NCBI GenBank assembly: GCA_942491555.1
Contig: CALOBN010000003.1
Coordinates: 558,001 to 622,000, forward strand
From: Marinihelvus sp942491555
GTDB lineage: Bacteria > Pseudomonadota > Gammaproteobacteria > Xanthomonadales > SZUA-36
Length of the DNA: 64,000 nucleotides
Direction: 5' to 3'
Under the pieces are notes generated by a model. That model was not told where the DNA came from, did not search any database, and worked only from the letters and a program-made list of their open reading frames with translations. Below, in pieces: positions 35,693-43,791 of the stretch (the stretch's first letter is position 1; each line of letters starts with the position of its first letter). Made by a program: the position numbers and the translations under genes.

Positions 35693-36909
35693 ACATTATC
35701 TTTATCGAGCCGTCATTTCCCTATAACCAACGCGAGTTTGTTCGTGGCCTGCATGCTGCCGGAGCGAACATCATCGGCATTGGTGAACGGCCCGTCGAAT
35801 ATCTGTCCGATGAGATGAAACACTGGCTCACAGAATATGTTCAGGTCCGCTCCGTTGTTGACGAATCTGCGCTGCTCAAAGCCGTCAGACTGGTACAAAG
35901 CAAGGTCTGGGTAGATCGCCTGGAAGCTACCGTTGAGGCGCATATCATGGCCGCCGCCAGGGTCCGTGAGGCGACCGGGATTCCGGGCACCTCGGTGCAC
36001 ACGGCCTATCTTTGCCGCGATAAGCCGGCCATGAAGGAGGCATTGCGCAAAGCGGGAATTTCCTGCGCCCAGTCAACCCGGGCTGAATCACCCCAGGATG
36101 CGCGTGACTTTGCCGATGCCGTGGGCTACCCGCTGATCATCAAGCCACCCGATGGCGCCGGCGCGTCCGGCACCTACCGGGTGGCTGACCGTGAACGTCT
36201 GGAAGAGGTCATCACCGAATCCGGGCTGGCCGCCGGTCACCCGGTTGCGGTCGAGGAGTTTATCGAGGGCCACGAGGGCTATATCGATACGCTGACCATT
36301 AACGGCAGCGTCGCCCATGAATTTATTACGCACTACTACCCGGGTGTGCTCGAAGCCATGCGTAAGCGCTGGATCTCACCACAGATGGTCACCACCAATC
36401 GCATCGAGGAACCAGGTTATACGGAGGTTCGCAAGATGACCCGTGACGTGATCAGGATTCTCAACATCGGAACATCGGCAACCCACATGGAGTGGTTTTA
36501 TGGCCCCAAGGGCCTCAAGTTTTCCGAGATCGGCTGCCGTCCGCCCGGCGTCGGGCAATGGGATGTTTACAACGCAGCCAATGATTTCGATCTTTACTTT
36601 GAGTGGGCCAATGCGCTGGTGCATGGCCATCCGAAACAGGCACCCTCGCGGCGCTTTGCCGCCGGCATGATCGCGCTGCGGCCGGATCAGGATGGTCGAA
36701 TCGTCGGCTACTCCGGCGTCGAGCGCATCCAGCGTCTTTACGGTGATTGTATTGTAGCCTCCAGATTGCCCGATGCGGGAACACCCACGCAACCGGTTGA
36801 GGGCGGCTACATGGCCAACGCCTGGCTGCGTGTGCGGCACCCAAACTATGACCGTTTGCGGGAGATTCTTGATGATATTGGACAGACATTGAAGGTACAT
36901 GCCGCATGA
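35689..36909 (+). CDS. ATP-grasp ligase C, coupled to glgA
   Basis: This 406-residue protein is translationally coupled to glgA at its start and to the PGM1-like ligase at its end, both by ATGA. The layout is that of the 32898 paralogue: MNIIFIEPSFPYNQREF, RDKPAMKEALRKAGI, IIKPPDGAGASGTYRV (ATP-binding loop near 155-170), VEEFIEGHEGYID, and THMEWFYGPKGLKFSEIG followed by CRPPG. These are carboxylate-amine ligase-type ATP-grasp proteins. Two such paralogues in one cluster suggest two successive or alternative condensations. Confidence 0.88.
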   Translation: MNIIFIEPSFPYNQREFVRGLHAAGANIIGIGERPVEYLSDEMKHWLTEYVQVRSVVDESALLKAVRLVQSKVWVDRLEATVEAHIMAAARVREATGIPGTSVHTAYLCRDKPAMKEALRKAGISCAQSTRAESPQDARDFADAVGYPLIIKPPDGAGASGTYRVADRERLEEVITESGLAAGHPVAVEEFIEGHEGYIDTLTINGSVAHEFITHYYPGVLEAMRKRWISPQMVTTNRIEEPGYTEVRKMTRDVIRILNIGTSATHMEWFYGPKGLKFSEIGCRPPGVGQWDVYNAANDFDLYFEWANALVHGHPKQAPSRRFAAGMIALRPDQDGRIVGYSGVERIQRLYGDCIVASRLPDAGTPTQPVEGGYMANAWLRVRHPNYDRLREILDDIGQTLKVHAA

Positions 36910-38495
36910 CGGACTCGCTCAGGGAACATGCTGCCAAAGTCGAGGTTGCCGGGGATCAAATCGAAAAGCAGCGCTTTGCCGAGCTGAAGCAACGTCTGCC
37001 TGTTATCTGGGAATCGCTGAGCACCGACCCGGCGTATGAACACACCTCGGTGATTGTTCCGTCGCTGAGCGTTAACCAGGAAGAACTTGCTAAAGTCCTT
37101 GGTGCCGCATGGTATGAAGAGCGCCTGCTGTTTGCCCTCATTCGCCTGCGCAATCCCAGGGCCCGTTTGATTTACGTCACCAGCCAGCCGGTGCATCCGG
37201 ATGTGGTGGATTATTACCTGCAAATGCTCGAGGGCGTCACCGTCCGGCACGCGCGCGAGCGACTGCACATGCTGGCAACCCACGATGGCAGTGCGCGCCC
37301 GCTCACCCAGAAAGTGCTCGCGCGGCCGCGCCTCATCAATCGTATTCGGGACCTTATTCCCGACCCCCAGCGTGCTTACCTGACCTGTTACAACGCCACC
37401 CCCCTGGAGCGTCGCCTGGCCGTCGAACTGGATATTCCCCTGAATGGACTTGACCCGGAACTTTTGCATCTGGGCACCAAGTCGGGAAACCGCGAAATTT
37501 TTCAGGCCGCTGGAGTGGCATACCCGGCCGGGACCGAAAACCTGCACAAGGAAGACGAGGTGATTACCGCCTTGGTCGACCTGGCACAAGCGCGCCCACG
37601 GTCACGCCGCGCCGTGGTCAAACTCAACGAGGGCTTTGGTGGCGAGGGCAATGGCATTCTCACCTTTCCGGACAAACGTGATGACCGCGAGGCCATGCGC
37701 CAGGCCCTGCACACGCTGGACTGGACCGCACCCACCGAAACCTTCGAGCACTTTATGGAAAAGTTTGCCGAGATGGGCGGGATTGTAGAAGAGTTCATCG
37801 AAGCACCCGAAGTGCGCTCACCCAGCGTGCAGATGCGTATCAACCCCGACTGTGAAGTGGCGCTGGTTTCCAGCCACGAACAGGTGCTCGGCGGCGCCAC
37901 GGGACAGTCTTACCTGGGCTGTCGTTTTCCAGCCAATGACGATTGCCGGCAACAGATATTGACCGAGGCGCTCAAGGTCGGCAGGGAGTTGTGCAAACGC
38001 GGCGTGCTGGGACGGTTTGCCGTTGATTTTCTGATTTTTCGTGACGAGGATAGCGCCTGGCAGTGCAGCGCCATTGAAATCAACCTGCGCATGGGCGGCA
38101 CCACACCACCTTTTCATGCCCTCGAATTCCTGACGGGCGGGCGCGTGGATCCGGGTACAGGATTGTTTCTGGATCCGACCGGTCAGGCAAAATATTACTG
38201 CGCCACAGACAATTTGAAGTCGCCCGACTATCGGGGCCTGCTGCCGGAAGACCTGTTCGAGATTATTTCCCGTCGCGGTCTGCGCTACCGGCATGCCACC
38301 GGCACCGGGGCGCTGTTTTACATGATTGGCGCGCTGTCGGAACACGGCAAGGTCGGCCTCACCTGCATTGGCAACAGTGCCGCGGAAGCGCAGAGTCTGT
38401 TTGATAACGTCGTGAGGGTTCTGGACGAAGAAACCCAGGGCGAGGGTCATGGAGAACCCGGGCCTTTGCTGGATCGCCACCTGTCAATGGAGTAA
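36906..38495 (+). CDS. PGM1-like peptide ligase with pre-ATP-grasp domain
   Basis: This 529-residue protein resembles the ATP-grasp peptide ligase PGM1 of pheganomycin biosynthesis. Residues ~40-210 form the pre-ATP-grasp domain (VIVPSLSVNQEELAKVLGAA, then LIYVTSQPVHPDVVDYYLQ). An ATP-grasp fold follows, with VVKLNEGFGGEGNG near 240-253, GGIVEEFIEAPEVRSPSVQ, and the metal-binding end EINLRMGGTTPPF near 391. The C-terminal domain is PGM1_C-like (LKSPDYRGLLPEDL, FYMIGALSEHGKVGLTCIG). PGM1 joins a nonproteinogenic amino acid to a ribosomal peptide. Whether the acceptor here is a peptide is unknown. It ends the plus-strand operon. Confidence 0.88.
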   Translation: MTDSLREHAAKVEVAGDQIEKQRFAELKQRLPVIWESLSTDPAYEHTSVIVPSLSVNQEELAKVLGAAWYEERLLFALIRLRNPRARLIYVTSQPVHPDVVDYYLQMLEGVTVRHARERLHMLATHDGSARPLTQKVLARPRLINRIRDLIPDPQRAYLTCYNATPLERRLAVELDIPLNGLDPELLHLGTKSGNREIFQAAGVAYPAGTENLHKEDEVITALVDLAQARPRSRRAVVKLNEGFGGEGNGILTFPDKRDDREAMRQALHTLDWTAPTETFEHFMEKFAEMGGIVEEFIEAPEVRSPSVQMRINPDCEVALVSSHEQVLGGATGQSYLGCRFPANDDCRQQILTEALKVGRELCKRGVLGRFAVDFLIFRDEDSAWQCSAIEINLRMGGTTPPFHALEFLTGGRVDPGTGLFLDPTGQAKYYCATDNLKSPDYRGLLPEDLFEIISRRGLRYRHATGTGALFYMIGALSEHGKVGLTCIGNSAAEAQSLFDNVVRVLDEETQGEGHGEPGPLLDRHLSME

Positions 38496-38519
38496 GTGGT
38501 CAGCCGGTCTTGCCGTTGC

Positions 38520-38915
38520 TTAGTCTGTTGCCCTCGTTGAACCGCCAAGTGCGCGTTGCAGGCGGGGACGAATGCGCAGAAATTGCAGGTAGAGCACTTC
38601 CAGCAACTGCTGCAATGGCTGCCAGCGTGCAGCCAGACCCAGCGGACGAAGCAGCGGGATGGCACGCCACATGGCCGCAAACGCGGCCGCTCCCGAGACA
38701 AGTTCCCCACCCCGCTCGCGGGCGTGAAAACGCGCCAGAAGCGTCTGCTGATCAATCGGACAGCCCTGCCCCCCGGTGACATCAACAAACTCAATCGCTT
38801 GCCGACGGTCCAGACGACGCATCAGGCTGATTTCACGCACGCACAGGGGACAGTCACCGTCGAACCAGACCGTCAGCTCAGCGCCTGATGAACTGTTGTT
38901 AGTGTAAGAGGTCAT
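38520..38915 (-). CDS. DCC-family thiol-disulfide oxidoreductase-like protein (DUF393)
   Basis: This 131-residue protein has the defining motif DGDCPLC at 19-25 after a short beta strand (VWFDGDCPLC), giving a CxxC thioredoxin-like active site. Tryptophan and proline-rich helices follow (AAMWRAIPLLRPLG). Family members are presumed redox proteins without proven substrates. The N-terminus before residue 12 is Ser/Asn-rich and poorly conserved in character, and no clear ribosome site is seen. It converges with the PGM1-like gene over 24 bases. Confidence 0.85.
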   Translation of the reverse strand: MTSYTNNSSSGAELTVWFDGDCPLCVREISLMRRLDRRQAIEFVDVTGGQGCPIDQQTLLARFHARERGGELVSGAAAFAAMWRAIPLLRPLGLAARWQPLQQLLEVLYLQFLRIRPRLQRALGGSTRATD

Positions 38916-39026
38916 AACACCAGATTAGGACACAGGCTGTGAAATGAGAGTGGTAAAGCGCTGTGTTACTGCACATTTCCGCAGACCATCCAATCAGGCT
39001 GCACTTACCCGGGAGACTGAAAATTA

Positions 39027-39680
39027 ATGCAGATGCGCGTACGAAATTTCCTTGTAGCAGCAGTTACAACAACCCTGTTACTGCTTTCTGGAACGGTCAT
39101 GGCGACTGAAGAAGCCGAATACGCAACGATTCAGCAGGAGGGCGACTTCGAATTGCGCGCCTACGCGCCACAAATCGTTGCCGAGGTGGTCGTTAATGAC
39201 TCATTCTCCAGCGCCGGCAACAGCGCTTTCCGACCCCTGTTCAGGTATATCTCGGGCGATAACACCGCAAAAACCGAGATCGCCATGACCTCACCGGTGT
39301 CACAGGTAGCAAACAGTCAGGAAATTGCCATGACATCACCGGTCGGCCAACGCGCCAGCGGTGATGGCTGGGCTGTGAGTTTTATGATGCCTGCCGAATT
39401 CACGATGGATACCATCCCCACACCCGACAACCCGGCGGTATCCATTCGCCAGATTCCGGCTCACCACATGGCGGCGGTACGTTATTCAGGGCGCTGGTCA
39501 GAAAAAAACTACCAGTCACATCTCCAGGAACTTCGTGACTGGGCGCAGGCGCAAGGGCTGGAGGTCACTGGAGAGCCCGTTTTCGCCCGCTACAACGCCC
39601 CTTTCACCCCGTGGTTTCTGCGACGGAATGAGATCCTGCTGCCGGTCGATGACCAGGGCCTGATGGCACCTGTTGAATAA
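39027..39680 (+). CDS. SOUL family heme-binding protein, exported
   Basis: The 217-residue protein has a signal peptide ending VMA and then a SOUL domain: YATIQQEGDFELRAY, FRPLFRYISGDNTAKTEIAMTSPV, and the repeated EIAMTSPV, typical of the family. SOUL proteins bind heme or related tetrapyrroles. In this bacterium a periplasmic role in tetrapyrrole handling is conceivable, but the sequence does not show it. GGGAG precedes the ATG by about 11 bases. An ATG two codons later is equally possible. Confidence 0.9.
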   Translation: MQMRVRNFLVAAVTTTLLLLSGTVMATEEAEYATIQQEGDFELRAYAPQIVAEVVVNDSFSSAGNSAFRPLFRYISGDNTAKTEIAMTSPVSQVANSQEIAMTSPVGQRASGDGWAVSFMMPAEFTMDTIPTPDNPAVSIRQIPAHHMAAVRYSGRWSEKNYQSHLQELRDWAQAQGLEVTGEPVFARYNAPFTPWFLRRNEILLPVDDQGLMAPVE

Positions 39681-39914
39681 GGAGCCCTGGCATCCTTCTT
39701 GCGCCAGCCCAGGATGAAAATCATCGGCAGTGAGGTGATCAGAATCGAGCGATGCTAAAAAGCCATAAAAGCTGTTCAGCATGCCCGGTGACTCCCGAAG
39801 GGTGTTGCAAAAGTATTAGTGCTTTTTCAAATGTCTGCAACGCCGTACCATGCACGGTCAGATCAGGCAGAGTCTGACCACAGCACTGCAGCAACCCCGG
39901 AGGAATTGCACTTC

Positions 39915-41318
39915 ATGGCCAGCATCAGCAGAAAAACCGATCATTGGGGATCACGTTTTGGTTTCATCATGGCCGCGATCGGCTCGTCCGTCGGGCTGGG
40001 CAACTTCTGGCGTTTTCCCTATACGGCCGGAGAAAACGGAGGGGGTGCTTTCATTATCCTCTACGTTTTGTGCGTCTTTCTGATCGGCCTGCCGCTCCTG
40101 ATCGCAGAGTACTCCATCGGTCGTAAATCCGGGCTATCGGCGATTGAGGGTATCGAAACCCTGGCTGAAAACGAGGGACGGAGTCGTTCCTGGGGCGCGG
40201 TAGGCTGGATCGGTTCCTTTACCGCGTTCTTCGTATTGACCTTTTACCTGGTGATCTCGGTCTGGCTGATCGCATTTCTTTTGCAGGCACCGACCGGTCA
40301 TTTTACCGGCATGGACGCCGCCAGCTCCGTGGCCAATTTCAACAATACCATCGGCCAGGGTGAAAACGCAGCGGCCAGGAAATGGGGCATTCTGGGGTTA
40401 TTGGCTTTGCTGATGGCAGCTAATGTCTGGGTCGTGGGCCGGGGGGTTAAAGGTGGACTGGAGCGTGCCGCAACCCTTCTTATGCCTGCCTTCTTCATCA
40501 TGTTGCTGGTCGTGGTGGGCTATGCCATGACCCAGGGCGACCTGGCCAGCACCATCCGCTTTTTGTTTGAACCCAAGTGGGAGGATGTCGGATTCCGGAC
40601 CTTTCTGTCCGCACTGGGGCAGGCCTTCTTTTCCATCGGCATTGGCGGCGGACTGATGATCACCTATGGCGCGTACCTGGAAAAAGACACAGACATTGCA
40701 CGCTCTTCGGTGATCATTGTCGGCACCGATACGCTGGTCGCCCTGATTGCCGGATTTGCGGTCTTTCCCATTGTATTCATGGCCGGCCTGGATCCGGCCG
40801 GCGGCCCGGGGCTGTTTTTTATCTCCATGCCGGTCGCGTTTGGTACCGCGCCGGGCGGCGCCTTATTCGCCACGGTGTTTTTTGCACTCGCACTTTTTGC
40901 TGCTTTCACATCCTCTATTGCCCTGATGGAAGTTTCGGTGTCATGGCTGGAAGAGCGCCACGGCGTGACCCGCAAAGGAGCAGCCCTGGGTATCGGCTTT
41001 GTGCTCTGGATGATCGGTGCCGCGCACGTATTTTCGCTGGATTACCTGGACTTCCTCGACTTCATGACAGAAGCGCTGATGCTGCCGCTGGGCGGCTTGC
41101 TGGTGGCCCTGTTTGCCGGCTGGGCGGTACGCCGCAAAACCCTGGTCAGCGAACTGGGGGACGGTAAAGTCATGGACCTGTGGCGTTTTATGATTCGCTG
41201 GTTCGTCCCGGCTTTCGTGGCCTTTGTGCTGGTATTTGGCTTTATGGACAAGATTCAGGATCAGTACCAGGTGCCTCTGCCCGGGTTTTTGACCGTCTGG
41301 CTTGGTCCGAATGCATGA
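39915..41318 (+). CDS. Neurotransmitter:sodium symporter (SNF) family transporter
   Basis: This 467-residue inner-membrane Na+-coupled transporter starts MASISRKTDHWGSRFGFIMA. The family motif GSSVGLGNFWRFPYTAGENG follows at once, and the C-terminal part has about 11 helices. I chose the ATG at 39915, with GGAGGA 11 bases upstream. The frame runs back to 39819, but the extra 32 residues look non-coding. LeuT-type members import amino acids. The substrate here cannot be told. Confidence 0.92.
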   Translation: MASISRKTDHWGSRFGFIMAAIGSSVGLGNFWRFPYTAGENGGGAFIILYVLCVFLIGLPLLIAEYSIGRKSGLSAIEGIETLAENEGRSRSWGAVGWIGSFTAFFVLTFYLVISVWLIAFLLQAPTGHFTGMDAASSVANFNNTIGQGENAAARKWGILGLLALLMAANVWVVGRGVKGGLERAATLLMPAFFIMLLVVVGYAMTQGDLASTIRFLFEPKWEDVGFRTFLSALGQAFFSIGIGGGLMITYGAYLEKDTDIARSSVIIVGTDTLVALIAGFAVFPIVFMAGLDPAGGPGLFFISMPVAFGTAPGGALFATVFFALALFAAFTSSIALMEVSVSWLEERHGVTRKGAALGIGFVLWMIGAAHVFSLDYLDFLDFMTEALMLPLGGLLVALFAGWAVRRKTLVSELGDGKVMDLWRFMIRWFVPAFVAFVLVFGFMDKIQDQYQVPLPGFLTVWLGPNA

Positions 41319-41377
41319 TCCATGAATAGTTACGGACAAGTGTGTAATCACCGGCAATACGCACCAAAGGCTCTCGC

Positions 41378-43747
41378 ATGATCTGGATTCGCCGCGGACT
41401 CATCCTGACCCTGCTGCTGATCGGTCTTACCGTGCTGACGGCCTGGTGGTGGTTAAAGGGCAGCCTGCCGGCCCTTGACGGAGAACAACAGGTCAATGGA
41501 TTGCAAGAACCGGTAACCCTCGTGCGCGATGCGCAGGGCATCGTCCATATCCAGAGCGATGACCGTAACGATATCGCCTTCGGTCTGGGCTTCGCGCATG
41601 CCCAGGATCGCTTTTTCCAGATGGATTTACAGCGCCGTCGCGCCGCCGGAACCTTATCCGAGCTATTCGGCGCCCGCGCCCTGGAAGTGGATCGCGCTGC
41701 GCGCCTGCATCGATTCAGCACCCGCGCACTTGATCGATTCAGCCAGGATGATTCGGTAACCCGGTCGCTCGCATCTGCCTATAGCCGTGGTGTGAACGCA
41801 GGTCTTGAATCACTCTCCCGGCCACCCTTTGAATACACTCTGCTGGGTGCGGCACCCCAACCCTGGATGCCTGAAGATATCTACCTGACCCTCTATTCGA
41901 TGATCCTGTTACTGCAGGACAGCGACGGTTCACGCGAACGCCTTTTGGGCCTGATGGCGGATGTGCTGCCGGCAGACGTGTTTGAGTTTCTGAACCAGCC
42001 CGGTGGACGCTGGGACGCGCCGCTGAACGGCCCCGCGTTCGCGGAGCTTCCGGTGCCACAAACCGGGCTGCTGCAGCTGCTCCCTGACACGCCGCAAACA
42101 ACTCAAGTGATGTTCACGGGTGCAGACGAACTTCCCGGGAGTAATAACTGGGCCGTGGATGGACGCTTTACCGAACACGGCAGCGCCCTGGTTGCCGACG
42201 ATATGCACCTGCCGGTCGGTGTTCCCAATACCTGGTATCGCGCCAGCTGGAGCAATCCGCAAAACGGCGCATTGATCAGCGGGGCCACCCTGCCCGGCAC
42301 CCCCTTCATGATCGTTGGCAGTAATACCAGCATTGCCTGGGGCTATACCAATACGCAGGGAGACTGGTCAGACGTGGTCTTGCTCGAGGTCGATGAGGCG
42401 CAACAGAATTACCGAACCATCGACGGCTGGGAAGCATTCACCGTCTACCCCGAAAGCATCCAGGTGAAGGACGCGTTACCGGTCACCCTGAACGTCCGTG
42501 AGACCCGCTATGGCCCGGTTATCGGGGAAGATCATAAGGGGCGGCTGATGGCGCTGCGCTGGACCGCCCATGACCCTGAGGGCGCTAACTCCGGACTCAT
42601 GGAGCTTGAGCACGCACAGAATGTTCAGGAAGTGGTCCGCATCGCAAACCAGTTTGGGATGCCCCAGCAGAACCTCGTGGTCGGCGACAGTCAGGGCAAC
42701 ATTGCCTGGGTGATAGGCGGGCCGGTGCCAAGAAGATTTGGTGATACCGGAAATATTCCGGTCTACTGGGATGACGGTCAATCTGGCTGGAACGGCTATC
42801 ATGACAATACCACCCACCCCCATCTGTTAAGCCCGGACCATGGCCGCCTGTGGACGGCCAACGCGCGCGTGATGTCCGGCGAGGCCTACGAGATCATGGG
42901 CGACAACGGGGCAGCGCTGGGGGCACGGCAGCAACAGATACGCGACCGGTTGTTTACGCTGGAATCCGCAACACCCCTGGATATGTTGCAAATTCAGCGT
43001 GATAACGAGGCCCTCTTCCTGTCCCGCTGGCAGGCCCGCCTGCTCGCATTACTGGCGCGGCATGCAGGACCGGACCAGGCAGCCATCACCGCCGCCCTGC
43101 CCCTGGTGCGCGACTGGTCAGCTCATGCCGACCGGGATGACGTGGGCTACCGCCTGGTGCGGGCCTGGCGCCAGGCGGCCCTGGAGCGGGTCTTCGCGCC
43201 CGTCGATAGCATCCTTGAGGCACAACTTGAGGGTGCAACACTTTCCCGCGCCACTCGCCAACTCGAATATCCTGGCTGGCAACTGTTACAGGACCAACCC
43301 GCGGCCTGGCTCAACCCGGAATATGCAGACTGGGAGCAACTGGAGCTGGATGCCATTGTGTCAGTACTGGAGCCGCTTTTTGAGGACGGCACCCTGAGCA
43401 ACGACAGCTGGGGGGAAATCAACCGGCTGGACATTGCCCACCCGCTGGCGGGTGCGCTGCCCGTGTTGGGCAACTGGCTCACCATGCCTGCCACCGCGAT
43501 GAGTGGTGACAGCAACATGCCATTTGTTCAACGACCGGGGTTTGGCGCATCACAGCGTTTTGCCGTGTCACCCGGACATGAAGACGAAGGCTATTTTCAC
43601 ATGCCGGCAGGGCAAAGCGCGCATCCGCTGTCGCCATTTTTTGACCTGGGGCACGAGGACTGGGTGGAGGGCATTCCTAGCCCCTGGCTGGCTGGACCAG
43701 CGGTCCACCGCCTGGTTTTGGAGCCAATGCCCCGGGCCGCTGATTGA
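41378..43747 (+). CDS. Penicillin acylase family Ntn hydrolase
   Basis: This 789-residue precursor has an N-terminal membrane anchor or signal (residues 7-26). The alpha-chain region has DAQGIVHIQSDDRNDIAFGLGFAHAQDR (in two parts, VPHI-like and GFAHAQDRFFQMD). The autocleavage site lies before Ser255 in GSNNWAVDG, the new N-terminal nucleophile of the beta chain. LVADDMHLP and VPNTWYR follow, as in the family. Mature enzymes hydrolyse amides, including N-acyl-homoserine lactones or penicillins. Which one applies is not visible. It would act in the periplasm. Confidence 0.93.
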   Translation: MIWIRRGLILTLLLIGLTVLTAWWWLKGSLPALDGEQQVNGLQEPVTLVRDAQGIVHIQSDDRNDIAFGLGFAHAQDRFFQMDLQRRRAAGTLSELFGARALEVDRAARLHRFSTRALDRFSQDDSVTRSLASAYSRGVNAGLESLSRPPFEYTLLGAAPQPWMPEDIYLTLYSMILLLQDSDGSRERLLGLMADVLPADVFEFLNQPGGRWDAPLNGPAFAELPVPQTGLLQLLPDTPQTTQVMFTGADELPGSNNWAVDGRFTEHGSALVADDMHLPVGVPNTWYRASWSNPQNGALISGATLPGTPFMIVGSNTSIAWGYTNTQGDWSDVVLLEVDEAQQNYRTIDGWEAFTVYPESIQVKDALPVTLNVRETRYGPVIGEDHKGRLMALRWTAHDPEGANSGLMELEHAQNVQEVVRIANQFGMPQQNLVVGDSQGNIAWVIGGPVPRRFGDTGNIPVYWDDGQSGWNGYHDNTTHPHLLSPDHGRLWTANARVMSGEAYEIMGDNGAALGARQQQIRDRLFTLESATPLDMLQIQRDNEALFLSRWQARLLALLARHAGPDQAAITAALPLVRDWSAHADRDDVGYRLVRAWRQAALERVFAPVDSILEAQLEGATLSRATRQLEYPGWQLLQDQPAAWLNPEYADWEQLELDAIVSVLEPLFEDGTLSNDSWGEINRLDIAHPLAGALPVLGNWLTMPATAMSGDSNMPFVQRPGFGASQRFAVSPGHEDEGYFHMPAGQSAHPLSPFFDLGHEDWVEGIPSPWLAGPAVHRLVLEPMPRAAD

Positions 43748-43791
43748 GTGGCTGACCCGGGGATTTGACTGGTTTGCTTACCAGCGGCTGC

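Noticed and set aside
39819..39914. Upstream extension of the NSS transporter frame
   Set aside because: The 32 extra residues are polar and unlike transporter N-termini; GGAGGA precedes the ATG at 39915.
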